Source: Heterobilharzia americana (Eukaryota > Platyhelminthes > Trematoda > Strigeidida > Schistosomatidae). From it: a stretch of 64,000 nucleotides of DNA. A program made the translations under genes and the position numbers. The DNA lies in NCBI GenBank assembly GCA_944470555.2, contig OX104132.1, positions 16,067,755 through 16,131,754 on the forward strand, written 5' to 3'. The notes beneath the pieces are model-generated. The model was not told the DNA's origin and did not search any database. It saw only the letters and a list, made by a program, of their open reading frames with translations. Shown here in pieces: positions 11,401 to 24,263 of this stretch (the first letter of the stretch is position 1; each line of letters starts with the position of its first letter).

Positions 11401-14400
11401 CGATATGCCCAATAGTTCGCTTCACTCTAATCAGAGGCTGCAAAAAACGAACATTTCCAACCAGAAATGTCTGTTAACACAGCTCACTCATCAGGCAGTA
11501 TTGAAGTTGTAAACAGTATTCTCAACAGGAAAGATGAATCAACCAACAACAATGTAAACCTTCACAGAACGATGGACCCGGGGCATTTAGTAGGTATGCA
11601 TAATGTTAGATGGAGTACAACTAGATGGGAGAAAAATTAATGTGGCCAAGTGAATATATAGAAATAACCCATAAAATCAGTGACTAGTTTGAGTCGTTCG
11701 GCTGCCTGGCAATGCAAGTTTCCCAAAACACCCGCTGCAAGACAAGTAGTACTATTTCATTATTTCGCCTATAATTAGATCCATTCAAAATGATTATCAG
11801 CGTGGTAAAAAGATCTACTAACAACCAGACTATTTAAATCGAACTATTTCAAAACTTCAGAGTGACTGCTATAAATATTATGCATTTTAAGTTTGTTGTT
11901 GATCCCCTAAGTATGAAATAAATTTCTTATTGTTTTCCCTTTTTCCACCTTAATCTCAGTCCCGAGTAGCTAGACCGAAACCACTGGAATATTTAGCGAC
12001 CAAATCCTTACAACAGTCTTCAGTTCATAACAGTAGGAAATCGCAGGTGACAGAACTGAATGGTAACCTATTATCGAAACAAACTTGAAGCCTAGAAGTA
12101 CTTGTAACTACAGTACGACCTTAGTGCTCATCTAGATGCACAACAATGTACTAGATCACTAAACTGTATGCGAAGTGAGAAATGGGAGACAGGTATAAAT
12201 CCTATCCAGAAGGGTAATCTAAGTGCAATATATTCTAACTATAAGGAAATTTAACACAAGAAACTTCCCATGACTGGTAATTTCACACATATATTGCGAC
12301 AGGATTCTAATAACGCTCACTTAACTTTTTATGTGCTTGAACTGCTGCTTATCAATACACTACCTGTCTGAGGTTGCTGAAATGTCAGGAATCAGTAGTT
12401 GGAGACTCGATGACATAGCTCAAATAGATCACAACAGAACAGAAATGTATCCTCTATAGCTTAATAAATTATGAATACTTTATTGATCTTTACTTTTGGT
12501 TGAACTTTTCTGTCTCAGATTTTAACATCTCACTATATTCCTTGACCATTTCCATGTGCAATTAATGCGTGTAGCAACTTGAAAATATAGTATTTTGTGA
12601 GAAACTCTACTCTGTACCATCCGTCCGACTTCGATAACAACTCATGGAGTCACCACACTCAATCACTAATTCCTATTCTTAAAATAGGTATCAGAGCGAA
12701 GCAATGTTTGAACTTCATTTTACGTTTTAGAGGTGTGAAACGCACTAAGTATATTCAAACTTTTGATCAATTAGTTTGGTGATCCCTGTAACTTGTCAGT
12801 ACCTGTCTAAAAGAACTATGTTGTCTATGTGCTCTAGATTAATCAAGGCGCAATGTGCTGTACATGTACAGCCACTATTCACCTTGAAGGGTAGTGTTAA
12901 TTAAAATAGAGTCAGTCTGACATTCATCAAAATGAACCATATGAGAATATATACTGAAGGTTGGGTGTATTACATGACATCCTTCCCAGTTACATGGCTA
13001 CGGAAGATGAATATTTAAGGATGAAGGTTCCCAAGGTCTAAATTTATTTGGGAACTATTGTCTAATTGATCAATTCTTTTCAAATCCGTTGTAACTGAAC
13101 TTGGTATAGTTATTCATCCATTAGAACATGAGGCACATTATCGTTCGAGGGTTTAAGATACTATGAAGTTGCCCAAACCAAAGTGCAAAGAAAATTCTGA
13201 ATTCCGTGCCCAGTGGATGATAGTCAACTTATCATACCGCACAAGAAACGGTGACCATTTCAGAGGTTACGCTTAGAGTCTTAGGTGAAAGAGGTAAGTT
13301 ATTTGATACAGTTGTAAAACTTTATTAACCTAAGTAGCTTTGCCATCGACTATGCGTGCAAATTCACCCCTTACCCTGATGTGAAACGCATACTGAAATA
13401 AGGTTGGGTTGTAAAAAAGCTAAGATCAGTTACACTAAATCATGACATCAGTCGGTCAAGAGCAACTTTCCAGATTAAGGTCCAGGAGACAACCTGTGGA
13501 GACTGCCTAAATAGTCTTTATATCCTTAAATCGAACAGATATCTACTTTCGATCTAAGATTTTTCCCGCCCGCCACAAACTCAATACGGTGGTTGTAGAC
13601 TGTACGTGATATTGCTCAAAATCGACCGCTCAATCACACCTAATCACCCAAATCTGTTTGTCTTTATCCTATGGCTCTTCTGTGCAGTGAATTTTTTTCT
13701 TTGTTTCTTAGTCTGCATATTCCACTGGACAGCCTTATATTAATTTTGCCAAATTAGATCGCTATGCAGTTATCCTATATCCCATCTTGACAACATTTAT
13801 CCTGAGAAGCACCCAAAACTGGCGTTTTCTTGGCATAAAAAGGTTTACTGATAAGATCCAGTGTGACGAAGAATACTGAATAGCTCCCATAGGTAATAGT
13901 ATTTAGCAGATCCTACCGCAGAAGCCTATTTACTTGGTTTACAGATGCCGAAAATTTTATCATGATCAGGCCATTTTCGGTAATATACAACGAAAGTAAA
14001 ATGTTTGGTGGAGAATGTACAAACCAAAGTAAATAGATTAAGCTTGCCAGTAAGACTGTTTCTAACATAGAAAATAATATACCCCTACACGTATAAACAA
14101 TTTAGCGTACTTTTGTTATCTGACCGGAAAACATGATATGACTTCAGGAAATCACTTGTACTTTAAGGAGAGAGACTGTAAGCTGTGACATTAAAGGGTG
14201 TAAGATAGCGTACTGATTCACGTTTTCGCAAATGAACAGATAAACAAGAAAAAAAGTGACACGAAAGAATATATGCACAAGGAACATTTAGCTAGACAAC
14301 AGTGTTCCAGACCCAGGAAAACACGTAGAATGCCTGTATTACTGACAGATTTTGAGCCATTGTGGAACCTTTATGGGCCTATTTTTATATGGCCAGCACA

Positions 14401-14724
14401 GTATATTACGTTTGGAAGTAGCTAAGCTAGAGTACCATGAAACAAGCTGAGAGCATATTAGAAATAATTTGGATTGATAAACCAGAAAGTAAAATACAGA
14501 TCAATATTAAAGCGGTTAAGATTGCTCAAGGTAGCAACAACTCAGGTATTTATCTATCAGGGTTTACAGTCAGGTTTTTATGATGAACCCCTCGTCTGAC
14601 AACCGGTACATCTTAGTCTTTCACAATACCTCATACTCTGCAACTAGACATATGCGACGGATAAATTATATAAGCTGAAAACAGTTTGCGTTCAAATGAC
14701 TAAGAGAATGGTGTCATCACGTGA

Positions 14725-14727
<3 letters not shown>
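8491..14727. other. 6-kb stretch with no recognisable gene
   Basis: AT-rich sequence without any open frame that I can assign. The longest frame (9067-9414, - strand, about 115 codons) matches nothing I know and has no exon signals that help. One copy of a short hairpin repeat is present at 10998-11040 and a long (TA)n closes the stretch. It may be an intron or intergenic DNA. Confidence 0.45.
10998..11040 (-). repeat. Short hairpin-containing dispersed repeat, copy 1
   Basis: A roughly 40-bp block built on gagcaataatttatgctc (stem GAGCA/TGCTC), then caaaacgtcatcaagtaaataat. It recurs at 40717-40757 and 41734-41770. This copy has ggg where the others have gag, which breaks the first stem pair. 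It is probably the end of a dispersed element whose body I cannot define. Confidence 0.6.

Positions 14728-14807
<80 letters not shown>
14728..14807. repeat. (TA)n microsatellite
   Basis: About 80 bp of uninterrupted TA dinucleotides. A short open frame across it, a run of Tyr-Ile codons, is an artefact of the repeat and not a gene. Confidence 0.95.
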
Positions 14808-14808
<1 letters not shown>

Positions 14809-15291
14809 CGTTCACTCCACAATCGGTTTCAAAAGGAAAGCTCCACTAAACTTGCGAAATACATCTCATCGAACGAATGAGGATTATGGCTAAACGACTT
14901 CCAATTATTCTCATCAAAATGACTCACTTGGGTATCTTTTGTAGCTGGGGAATGTAAGCATCACACATAGTAAGGAACTCTAATTCATCAACTTCGTCAC
15001 AGTCGCAACTTTCTATAATACCCTCCAGATACGTAATTATTTCTTCATCAAAACTAAGAAGGATATACTTCAAGAAATTAAATCTTACAGGCAACTTGAG
15101 TTCTGGACATGTGATAGCAAAAATTCAGTAAGACTCGACTTCAGATCCATTTCTCATGTTTCTACGACACAGAAAATATAACGTTTAGGATCAAAGGACT
15201 AATAAATACGTTACAAAATGAACTTCATTCCATAAGACTTTATTTAAATAACATATGGAATAAAATACTTGAGTCACATAGGAGCTGTATT

Positions 15292-15500
15292 TTACTCAAG
15301 TACGTTCTTCTTCGTTGGGTATAAATTGCTAAGAACAGATTGCCTTCTAAGGATCTCCAGTAATTCCTCATTTTTTTCAATTCTGCTTCCAGCACATTTT
15401 GATCTTTTACTTCATTAAGCCTTTTGAATGTTTTGTCTATCTTCCGCAGAAAGTATGAGCGGAAGTTATAGTCAGTAAACTTTTTTGCTTCTTGTAAGAG
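15292..15500 (-). pseudogene. LYRM4: LYRM4/ISD11-like terminal exon with a one-base frameshift
   Basis: ISD11 (LYRM4) is a small mitochondrial-matrix protein that stabilises the cysteine desulfurase NFS1 in iron-sulfur cluster assembly. Reading - strand from 15500, the frame gives LLQEAKKFTDYNFRSYFLRK and then KDQNVLEAELKK. This follows the ISD11 pattern F-x-x-Y-N-[FY]-R-x-Y...KD. The frame is lost at a run of seven A residues (15371-15377). The next frame then continues the family pattern (EILRRQSV, LSNLYP) to a stop at 15294-15292. An AATAAA signal lies about 50 nt beyond, at 15244-15239. A splice-acceptor-like TTTGTCTTCACAG ends at 15501, so this is probably a last exon. I could not find the exon bearing the Leu-Tyr-Arg motif. 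It could be a functional gene with an assembly error in the homopolymer, or a real pseudogene. Confidence 0.65.
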
Positions 15501-15861
15501 CTGTGAAGACAAATTTTGCATGCGAACTGAGAGGGAGGACATTGACGACAATAAGAAATATGAAGGTAAAACTATTTACGTATATGCCGCCAGTGAAGTA
15601 GTCACAGTGAGGCTTATCCAATATCCAATATTCATAGTGCGAGCGTAGAAAACCTGTAGTTTTTGATCTCTCGCGTCTAGGCTTACAATGAGAATTGACC
15701 AGCATTTTTGGAGCAATGTATGAGCTAATCAGCTGTTATAGGCGCGCTCACACAAATGAAACCAGCTGTTCAGATTGTAAGAAACCTCCCGGATATACTA
15801 TAACCAACATTTAACATCAATATTGCTAGCGTAGGAAACTGATAATATTGACACCTCACAC

Positions 15862-16059
15862 CTAGTTATTCGGGCTTGGCTCTGATTGTTCGGTCTCTTC
15901 CTGGAGTAGGTAAGCAAAGTATTTTGCTGTCGTGCTTTTAGCTCGATAAGACGAATGCTTTTTGAGGGTTGGTAATTGCAATTTTGTAGACTGAAATGGT
16001 TTGAAGTTACGCGTTGCTGGGATCATTAATGGTCTTTCATGAATCCTGTTTATATACAT
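15862..16059 (-). CDS. Small hypothetical open frame (65 codons)
   Basis: An ATG-initiated frame on the - strand, rich in Lys, Ser, Thr and Gln, ending in ETEQSEPSPNN. I recognise no family. It lies upstream, in transcription sense, of the ISD11-like exon on the same strand, but it does not contain the LYR motif expected of exon 1. It has no clear splice sites. It may be chance, a separate small gene, or an exon of an unknown transcript. Confidence 0.2.
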   Translation of the reverse strand: MYINRIHERPLMIPATRNFKPFQSTKLQLPTLKKHSSYRAKSTTAKYFAYLLQEETEQSEPSPNN

Positions 16060-16232
16060 GCCTCAATAAAAATTGTAAGATACAGGGAAAGGGTGTTTGG
16101 GATTTACCCGCGACGCAAAGATAGATAGTATACGTCAAGTTCCAAGAAAAGAGTTATCAGACAATGCAAGTGTATCAAGCAGAGAGATGGCTAGTGGAAA
16201 ATAGGTAGGAAGCAGTGGTGGCCCAGTGAGGT

Positions 16233-16580
16233 TGTAGCATCGCACGCTTCTCCAAACTCAATAGCTTGAGGTTCGACGGGATTCAACATGCGTGCTGATC
16301 TTCATAGTTTAACTGGACTCGCTAAACTGAAGGCACCCGGTCAAGCATCCACGCCATTTGGCACGCTGTCATGTTACGTTGCACTGTTCGAAATCGACCC
16401 TATAGACAGTTAGTTGGAACGCGTTGGTATCTTGACAAGACCTCGCAAATATACTATTTCATCCGACTAAGCTATTTTGTTCTTTCTTGGCCTCGTATTG
16501 GTGGGTATATAACATGTTCGAATAACCAGTGGTTGGCCCTTGCGTCTGTCAAGTTTGCACCAGGACAATTCGCAAAGTGT
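16233..16580 (+). mobile_element. Solo LTR of a Boudicca/CsRn1-type gypsy element
   Basis: About 345 bp beginning TGTAGCATCG and ending near caattcgcaaa. It is homologous to the LTRs of the full element at 28576-28915 and 33489-33828, at roughly 85% identity. It is almost the same as the solo LTR at 34084-34431: bases 16280-16555 match 34111-34386 (reverse strand) without a difference that I can see, while both ends differ. A TATA-like gtatataac lies near 16505. There is no internal gypsy sequence on either side and no clear target duplication. A CR1-like fragment abuts its 3' side. Confidence 0.8.
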
Positions 16581-16589
16581 CAATAACAC

Positions 16590-17900
16590 TCTGAGTAAGC
16601 TATACGAAGTGCTCTGACTGTCCAACCGTCTGTAAAGCGAGTCTTCTGTGGGGGCTGTAAGGCATTCCATGGAGCGCATACTTTAAAACAGGAAAGGTTA
16701 GATCTGAACCTAGTATTAGCTCTCTGTTGTGCTGTTCTGATGGGGTTCTCCCATGTTGCGGGGGAGGGTAGTTTAGTCCTGTCCACTGCTTAATGGATGA
16801 CGTTAGAGACCACAACGAGGTCACCTCTCTCTCCGTGATAGCCTAAAATCAGTAAGTCTGGTTGTTCCCTTCTTTTAGGGCATGCTCCACTCCTTAGCCC
16901 CACGAATGACCTCGTTGCAGATCTTTGTGTTTTCCCAGGGAGATTGGAGTCTCTCCTGAGTGCCGAACGTGCCACCGTATTGAAAACTTTCAGCTGCGGC
17001 CGTACGTGGGATTTAAAAACTGCAGGAAATAGTTCATGGGCGGGGGCATCAAGCTGCATACTTGCAGAGTGTAAAATGTCGTTCGCTACGACTGCCATTT
17101 CTCAGCAGGTAGGGCTGGTGTTCAGGGTGGCCGCAAAGCTCAACGCATTTTCCCGCAGATACTTTGGTGGTAGCTCGGTCGCCAAACTCATATTAGATAT
17201 CGGCCGTCCTTGCTTCGCAGGCACCGATGTTCATTATTTTACACTTTCCCGGGCTGAGGCCCAAGCTACCTTCCGCCGACCAAAGTTTTAGCAGCTGCAG
17301 GTAGTTTTACAGTGCTGTACAGCCACCCCCTTCCGTCACAACTCTCCAAACTTTAATGCCATCGGTGAGAAGACGGGTGGGCGAAAAAATTTTATGTGGC
17401 AGACCACTGACGAACAGAAAGTATCTCACAGTGCATTCAGTAAATGACTTCTCACGGTCTCCTTGTTGACCTTGTTGTAGCATGGGAAAGTTCTAAGTGC
17501 CGCCGGTTGGAGCCTCCCTAGTGATCATGAAGAAAGCTAATACTGCGTGCTCATAGAGGTCAAAGGGCGTTAATATGCGTACGTTTTCTGTGAGAAGACC
17601 ACAGTAGGTCAGAAGGTAGTTTAGGTGCGATGCATTCCCTTTTGGCCCCCGACGAGTGGCAACCCGCTTTCTTGGATAGACAGACAGTCTTGACTGCACT
17701 CTTCATATTCTGGCTGAAGGATCTGGTGTGCCTCCATTCTGTCTTGAAGACGATGAACGTAGTGTGGAACAAAGTTTTTAAAATTTGGTACTGGAAGTAT
17801 TCGGCTGCAGATCGCTGGGTCGGCAGTTCGTCCATCCCTGAGCCTTTCAGTACATCTCCGTTGCTAGCTGCTACAAATTTGGAACCTTTTCTCACCCGTT
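16590..17900 (-). mobile_element. CR1-like non-LTR retrotransposon fragment (RT thumb region)
   Basis: On the - strand the frame 17098-16790 shows the pattern of the CR1 reverse-transcriptase C-terminus: a FKSHVRPQLKVFN block (compare the F-x-x-x-VRPxLEY motif), QRSATRSFVGLR, and a GERGDLVVV block (the R-R-x-RGDL motif). Upstream pieces (17291-17100) include a GLSPGKCKIMNIG-like block. The section 17300-17900 has a long open frame that I cannot align with confidence. The copy has many stops. It belongs to the same broad group as 20040-22960. Confidence 0.65.
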
Positions 17901-18680
17901 AATTCCCTTGTTAGGAGATGAATTATCACACTAGTTATCACAACTATCAAACAGTCAGTGTGACCGTTTCAGCCATAGTTCGGCGAACCGGTATTGTTTG
18001 TACCAGGTGATGATTGAACGTACAGCTAACATGAATGGCAGCCTTCAGATGCGGTGTTGTATGCATGCACTTCCATGAGGCCTCCTTTTGTAACGAAATC
18101 GGGCCGGGAAAATCCCACGCACAAGCCTCCGCACCAGTCTCCTGGTAGAGAGTCTTTGGGCACTCCTCGATGAAGACGAGTAAACCTTCCCCTTGTATAC
18201 TTGACTTAATATAAATTTATGTCCGCGGCTGCACGTGAGTGTGCGTGTGAGTACCAATTTAAGCGTTTGGCGACTACGTTAGATGACAGAGGTGTCAGTA
18301 TCCATCGGCTAATGCACGTAGTATACCAAGAGTTATCCCCGCCTACGTTGTCCCTTTTTGATCGTGGGCTGTGCCCCGGAAATAACAAGCGATGTAAATC
18401 GTATGAGGTCGGGCAAACAAAGAGCATATATACAACTCGTTGATTTCACCCAAGAAAATCACATTTTAACCCATATAGGTCACTCCATCATGTAACAAGA
18501 GATAGTTCAGTGGGGGGTTCATGACACCCACTGGAAATTTGTTCGTTTTGGAAGGAATCGGTCGTTACCAACATACTCGCAACGGATATTTACCAACAGA
18601 GTTGTGATTTAAACTTAATCATGTGCATGGGCAAAGTGTTTTAGCGAAACGGGATATTTCATCCGTCCTGACGGTACTCA

Positions 18681-18840
18681 GTCTAACCCAGGATGCGTGC
18701 TTCGTTCTGCTTGGGACTTGTCAGCTGGTTGCACCTAAAACCCAGTGAATGCTAGCTGTTGGCACCGAAACTCGCGCCTAGAGTGTTTACCTCGAACGCC
18801 GGAGCGTTACCCACCGGGCCTTGTGGACATGACAGCCACC
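18681..18840 (-). mobile_element. Smalpha-like SINE with decayed hammerhead motif
   Basis: Reading - strand, a tRNA-like head containing CGGTGGGTAACGCTCC (box A-like) is followed by a box B-like segment. After these comes CAGCTGACAAGTCCCAAGCAGAACGAAGC, in which the hammerhead core should be CUGANGA...GAAA. Here the core reads CUGACAA and the second box GAAG, so cleavage is not expected. The stem II arms (GTCC/GAAC) are also mismatched. Copies with the same layout are at 41191, 45640, 46705, 54205 and 62205. Confidence 0.65.
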
Positions 18841-20039
18841 ACCTGTGCAAGAGGTACCATTTGTTGTTACTTGGTAATTGTAATTTTCCATTGCAGATCC
18901 ATCCAGCTGACCAGCCGCAAAGAGTGTGAAGCAGGCTCTGGATTCCAAGGTGAATACACCATCGAGAATATGTGGTGTTACCGAAGCGTGCGCGCGGGAG
19001 CTGGTCAGCCAACAGGTGTCGAGCAATTCTACCCTGTAAGGCAACAGGAAATCACAGGTATCGAACAATGAATGGGTGTTCTTTTTCCAGAATTATGGGA
19101 TGTCGCCTTATATACACACCAATAAATGCGCAAAGAAATACTGTATCATATTGTGGTCTCGTTAAAGACGTGACCAGCTGATTTTTCACCGCGGCACCAA
19201 AATTGTGTAATATAGGATGTGTCAACCGGCAAGCCACCACCGTTACGCTATACAAACGTCTATTTTACCATAAATCCTTATACTTGTAGCTTCGGGTACC
19301 AGAAGAACCCACACTGACGGCGTTGAGAATCCATAAGCTTCCATATAATCATGTAGTCCAAGTGAATATCTATTCAAGTGTTATCATTCACAGCAATATA
19401 GATCTATGCCATCAGAATTAGATATTGTGGTGCAAAGGAATAAACATTTGAAAAAACCGCGGACCAATGGCAAAGAGTTTTTCATACTGTTCATGTTAGG
19501 GTATGCAGCGTTGTCACTGTTAGATGAAGTACTAGGGAAGTCTGTCTCATAGCATTATTGTGAATATGTTCACTTTAAAGCTAGTAGGTGGATTTTACTG
19601 TCTGTCCAGATTTTTGATGCCATTATGACCGTCCAGAAATTTGAGCAATTCGAGGATTGATATGTGTTCATTTGGTGAGAGGGTCGAATGAGTGAATGGG
19701 ACTAGTAATTCTTGCTTATTGGACAGTAATTTTCATGGGAGCATAGTTTCGTTGCTTCAAAAGAAGTGGAATGTTGGGAATCGGTAACGTATGTTCCTCA
19801 TTTGTGTCCTGTTGTCATCATTGAAGGTTATCTTAATAATATGGGTATTAGAGAACCCGAGTTAAACCCTTCGATCTTTTAGTGTTCAGATTTCCAGATT
19901 ATTCGGTAAGTTTTCATCATGGTCCAGTTTCTTCATAGTCCAACGATATCTTCATGTTGCAACCATCTGAAACTTTGGTAGAAAAACAACAAAAACAGGT
20001 GTAGACTCTGAACCTTTGAGGTTGTAAATTGTTTACATA
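18841..20039. other. Unannotated stretch containing a diverged repeat (19250-19690)
   Basis: There is no gene that I can support. The section 19250-19690 is a diverged relative of 25330-25860: both carry the motif gtccagattt...gccattatgaccg.ccagaaat and an upstream catgta.tcca.gt.aatatct block. The rest is anonymous. Confidence 0.45.
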
Positions 20040-22960
20040 TTGAAAGTTCCTAATATGTCTCTAGCTCTAGTAGCAGTATTAGTGATTCTTTTTATGGTGC
20101 TGTCCTGTAGTGTGGAGTTAAGCTGTCTTATGAACCCAGTCAAAGTGTTTGATTCTCGTACTTCCGTAGGTAAGCTGTTTCATATCTCAGCATATTTTAT
20201 CACAAAGAAGTTCCCCCTAGTGGCTGTTCTGAAATGCTCAATTGCTACTGTTGCAGCTACATCGCTTAAGGCACATGCAGTTTTGTTTATGAGCCACGTG
20301 TCTGTGAATGCACTGTAAGTTAACCTGTTAAGGAGATTACAAAACAGCATCAGGTTCAGTCTGAGCCTTCGTTTCCATGGTGGTTCGAGTCCCAGGATGT
20401 TGCACCTGGTGGCATATTTTGCGTCGTTTTTAGTGTTGAGCAGTCTCGTCGTAAAGTATCTCTGCACTCCTTTGACTTTCAGTCTATTCGCAACCCGTAT
20501 ACTGCTGTATACAAATGAACAATATTCGAGGAGTGGTCAGACACATGTTGTATGCAGGATAACTCTTGAATCGGTGCTGTAGAAGTTTCGTAATAAGAAA
20601 CCGACCAGTTTCAGCAGTTTCGACACCTGTGTGGATACGTGCTCAGAGAAGGTTAGGTTGTGAGAATATCGGAGCCCTAAGTCTTGTATAGACTACAGTT
20701 TTGGGGGTGAACGCCCGGTTATCACGAAGTTTAGTTCTAGTGCATAGTCACCTATACATATCCAGCCACATGCTCCTGTGTTAAATTCGGGTCACCAGGT
20801 GTTGCACCGTTTGCGAACATATCTTAGTTCCCCTTGCACCGAGCTAGTAGTCAGGGTTAATCCACTGCTAAGTCATGTGTATACTACCTTTAGGTCATCC
20901 GCACGCAAGAATGGCTTGTCTACCTTGAAACACTTACATATGCAACTGATGTATGTGTTGAGGAGAAGTGGACCCAAGACGCCGTTCTGGACAACTCCAC
21001 TGGTTATCGGTTCAGGCTTTGAGATAGTTGAGCCAACTTTTGTTGTTTGGCAACGGTTACGGATAAAGGATTCTAACCAGTCTAAAAGTGGATTACAGAT
21101 CCCATGGGATCCTAGCCTATTGATGAGCAAGTTGTGTGGGGCTCTGTTGAAGGCTTTAGTGATGTCGAAGTAAACTATTATCACCATCTTTTTCTGATCC
21201 CTTCTGCTGGTGATCTCGTTAAAAATTCTAAAAGGTTTGTAGTGCAAGATCTTCTTTTCAGAATACCATATTGCAACAAGTTAATGTGGCTAGATTCCAG
21301 CAGGTAATCAGACATTTGATTTTTAATCACCTTTTCCATAATCCTTGAGATGACCGGGGTTATGTTAATTGGTCTGTAATTCCTAGCGCTGGTCTTGGCC
21401 CCTGACTTAGGTGTTGGTAGTATTTCAGTAGTTTTCCACCTGTCAGGACATGTCCCAGAATCCAATGGGAAGGTAAATATTTTGGGTAATAAAACTGCCA
21501 TATCCATGCCAGCCTTTCTATAAGTTACTGACGATGTCTCGTCCGTCCTGCAGCTGACATTTGCTTTTAGGGTTTCAAATGCATCGTTAAAGTCACTCAC
21601 GCTGAATTCTGTTACCCACCGTACTACTACGCTTACTGGATATTTCGATATCTCCAGCTAGGGGCATGTTAGTACTATTAAAAAACCACTCACTGAGAAG
21701 TCCACAAATCATCTATGGATCAGGTAACCTATACCTTTGTGCTCTGGATGATTTATTAGAAAGCTTTTTGTGTTTTTTCACTTCCGCAGGATACTGCAAG
21801 GGTTTTGCGTTTTGAACAAACTATCAAGGACTCTACACTCTCCGGTCAGTGTTTTCATTCAGTGTCTTTCTTGAAGTGAAAGGAGTATTGCATGTATCTG
21901 ATTCAGTACGTGAAACTCTTTCAAAACAAAGTACTTTTTCACAGTCTTCTCTGTATGTGTCGAGTCTTTTTATCTATATACAAAGTTGTTTTTAGACGAG
22001 GCTTAGTGGGTGCAATTGTTTCCCGGGCGGGGCCAATAATGTTAAATTTTTCGAGGGTTTGAGACAGATTACCGCTAGTGAAGAAGTCTTTCCGATTAGA
22101 GCATCTTACAAGTGTCTGGAGGAGCTCCTAGTCGGCATTCTTTAGGTCCTTGTATAAGAAGCATTACGGTGTTACCTCGTGTGCATCCTCGTGAGCTACT
22201 AGAAGTGGTAGAGCGCAAAGCAATATGCCATGGTCGCTGTTTGTAAATTTTTCCCCTACCTGTACGGACAATGGCTCAATGTTTTGACAAAGTATCAGGT
22301 CAAGGGTGTTATTGTTACGCGCGGGCGAGTGCACGCATCGCTGCCGACCATTTGTGTCAAAGGCTGCTAGGAATTTGTTGTGGTTTTTGGGACCTGTGCG
22401 TATTGCCTAGTCTACTCCAAGGAGGTTGAGGTCACCGCAGATTATCTTAGAATGGAAGTCTAGAGGGGATGCTTGCTAGAATGTTTCGCAGACGACCTCA
22501 TCAACTGCTGTGGAAGTGTTTGGTGCCCTATACAAACATCAAATGAGGAGCTTGTGTTCACTGATTGTTGCGCTTATCCGTGCACATTCTGAGGTTTTAT
22601 CTAGTTCAGGATTTGAGTGAGTATTAGTAATAATAGTACTTGACGCATAGATAAGACATCCGCCCCCTTTTTGACAGGCTGTCTTGTCCGTACACTCTGT
22701 ATCCATTGATTGTAATGTGTGCGTCTGATATATCTGGGGTTAGCCAGGTCTCTGTAACCAGAACCAGTGTCGGCTGTCTTAGGACTACCAGGGTTCGAGG
22801 GGCTGATACTTTACTTACTTTGGATCTCGCATTTATGACTGGTACTGTCAAATACAAGGGGTATTGGGAGAATGAAAGAGGAGAAGTGAGGTTATTGCTT
22901 ACTACTGCTTCATCAGTGTGCTGATATATATCTCAGTTTCCACCACCCCATTCCAAGTTG
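20040..22960 (-). mobile_element. CR1-like non-LTR retrotransposon (AP endonuclease plus RT), decayed
   Basis: This is the most complete CR1-type copy in the window, read on the - strand. Near 22857-22700 is an endonuclease block (VTETWLTPDISDAHITINGY). Near 21600-21200 is the RT fingers block (NYRPINITPVISRIMEKVI, and CTTNLLEF). Near 21190-20900 are YFDITKAFNRAPHNLLI, SGVVQNGVLGPLL and a R-ADDLKVVY catalytic box. Near 20467-20180 is the C-terminal block (YATRCNILGLEP, then LTYSAFTDTWL). The FDI-KAFN segment and the ADD box keep most catalytic residues, but the frame is broken between blocks, for example at 21190, 21620 and 22700. A 5' leader may extend to about 23330; 22990-23100 resembles a motif in the inverted-repeat arms at 24506-25309. 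Confidence 0.85.
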
Positions 22961-23330
22961 TGCTGCGCATAATAATAATAATATTTATTCCTGAGTATAC
23001 AGGCACACACCATTTTTACAGGTGTGAATAAGTTTATATACAAATTACATTCTTCATGGAGGGTAATCTGAATCCCTACCCGTTGTTGAGTGGTAGGTGT
23101 TCTGCTTGCTGTTGTCACTGGTAAATATGATAAGGGAAGGTGGCGCCACTCGGCATATACTTTGTTCCAGGCTTCGCTACCAGTTGTGGTGTCATCATGG
23201 ACGCAGCGAATGGGTTCGGCGGTAGGAGAGGTGGGTAGTGGAAAAAACTAGGCTCCGTATTTTTGCTGTCAGGGACGTAGTAGTTTTGAGGCCAAGGTTG
23301 GCTCACCTGTGAGTTGTACGTGTTCTACAG

Positions 23331-24263
23331 TCCACTACTAGCATTTTCGTCACTGGAGGGCTCCAGTACGTTGTATTAGATGTCTAGGTGTCTCACATCT
23401 TGTACGCTGATAACTTCAAGGATGTTTGCACCTAATGGTTTACAGAATCGATAAATCTATGAATTTGTCTTCCAACAACATTCTTAGAGACTCAAAATAT
23501 CTTGCACCGTAAGGCAATACAAAACTTTGTCAGTCAAGACACTCATCATCTATATTCACTCACCTGATAGCGGTAGAGACGGCTACATACGTCCAAAATC
23601 TTATCTGGTGATTGATACTGCCCTACTGTGACATTTGATAAGCAGGCCAGAGTAAATGCGTAATCTGCCAGTGTCCAAGTTTTACTCATGTATCCAGGCC
23701 TATCCTACTTTCCACACAGACGTTGTGCCTACCTGGAGTCCTCCAAGTTGGGTATTATTGCTGTTCTCGTTTCAGACTCTCAACAATGATTTCCCTCAAT
23801 AAGTATCTTCTCGTTGTTGAGGATGCCAAACAGTAGAGAGAAAACACATGTGAAGACGTTTGGTCCACCCTGCAGCATGACTTGAGTTCAATTGTGGGCA
23901 GTCGGAAGGGAAGATGGCTCACCTTTTTTACTGCCCTCGCGATACATTCAAGCCAGTGGACGGGAGACGGAGGCTTCCTTAACAGGAAGGTGCCTTGATA
24001 TCTCAGTTCACCACAGTAGCAGTTCTAAAGACAAGGGTAAAAACCTGGGTTTTAAAGATAGAAGAATTTCCAACAGCTCAGCCGGATAGGTCTTCAACAG
24101 GCATGCATCGGCTTCTCGCGGCTTCCTTCCAGAAATCAAAAACTGAGACGACAAGTTGATTCCTCACCACATAGCTGAATAACAAATAACGGGTGAAATC
24201 CAACGCCTAACAATCATCCAGAAAATAGTACCCTATCAGTAAAGAACGACAACAAGTAATGAA
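23331..24263. other. Unannotated stretch
   Basis: I see no recognisable coding frame, RNA gene or repeat. Short open frames here (such as 23892-24089, + strand) have no motif that I know. Confidence 0.4.

Noticed and set aside
14696..14893. Open frame with a long Tyr-Ile run
   Set aside because: It is a translation of a (TA)n microsatellite, with no coding evidence on either side.
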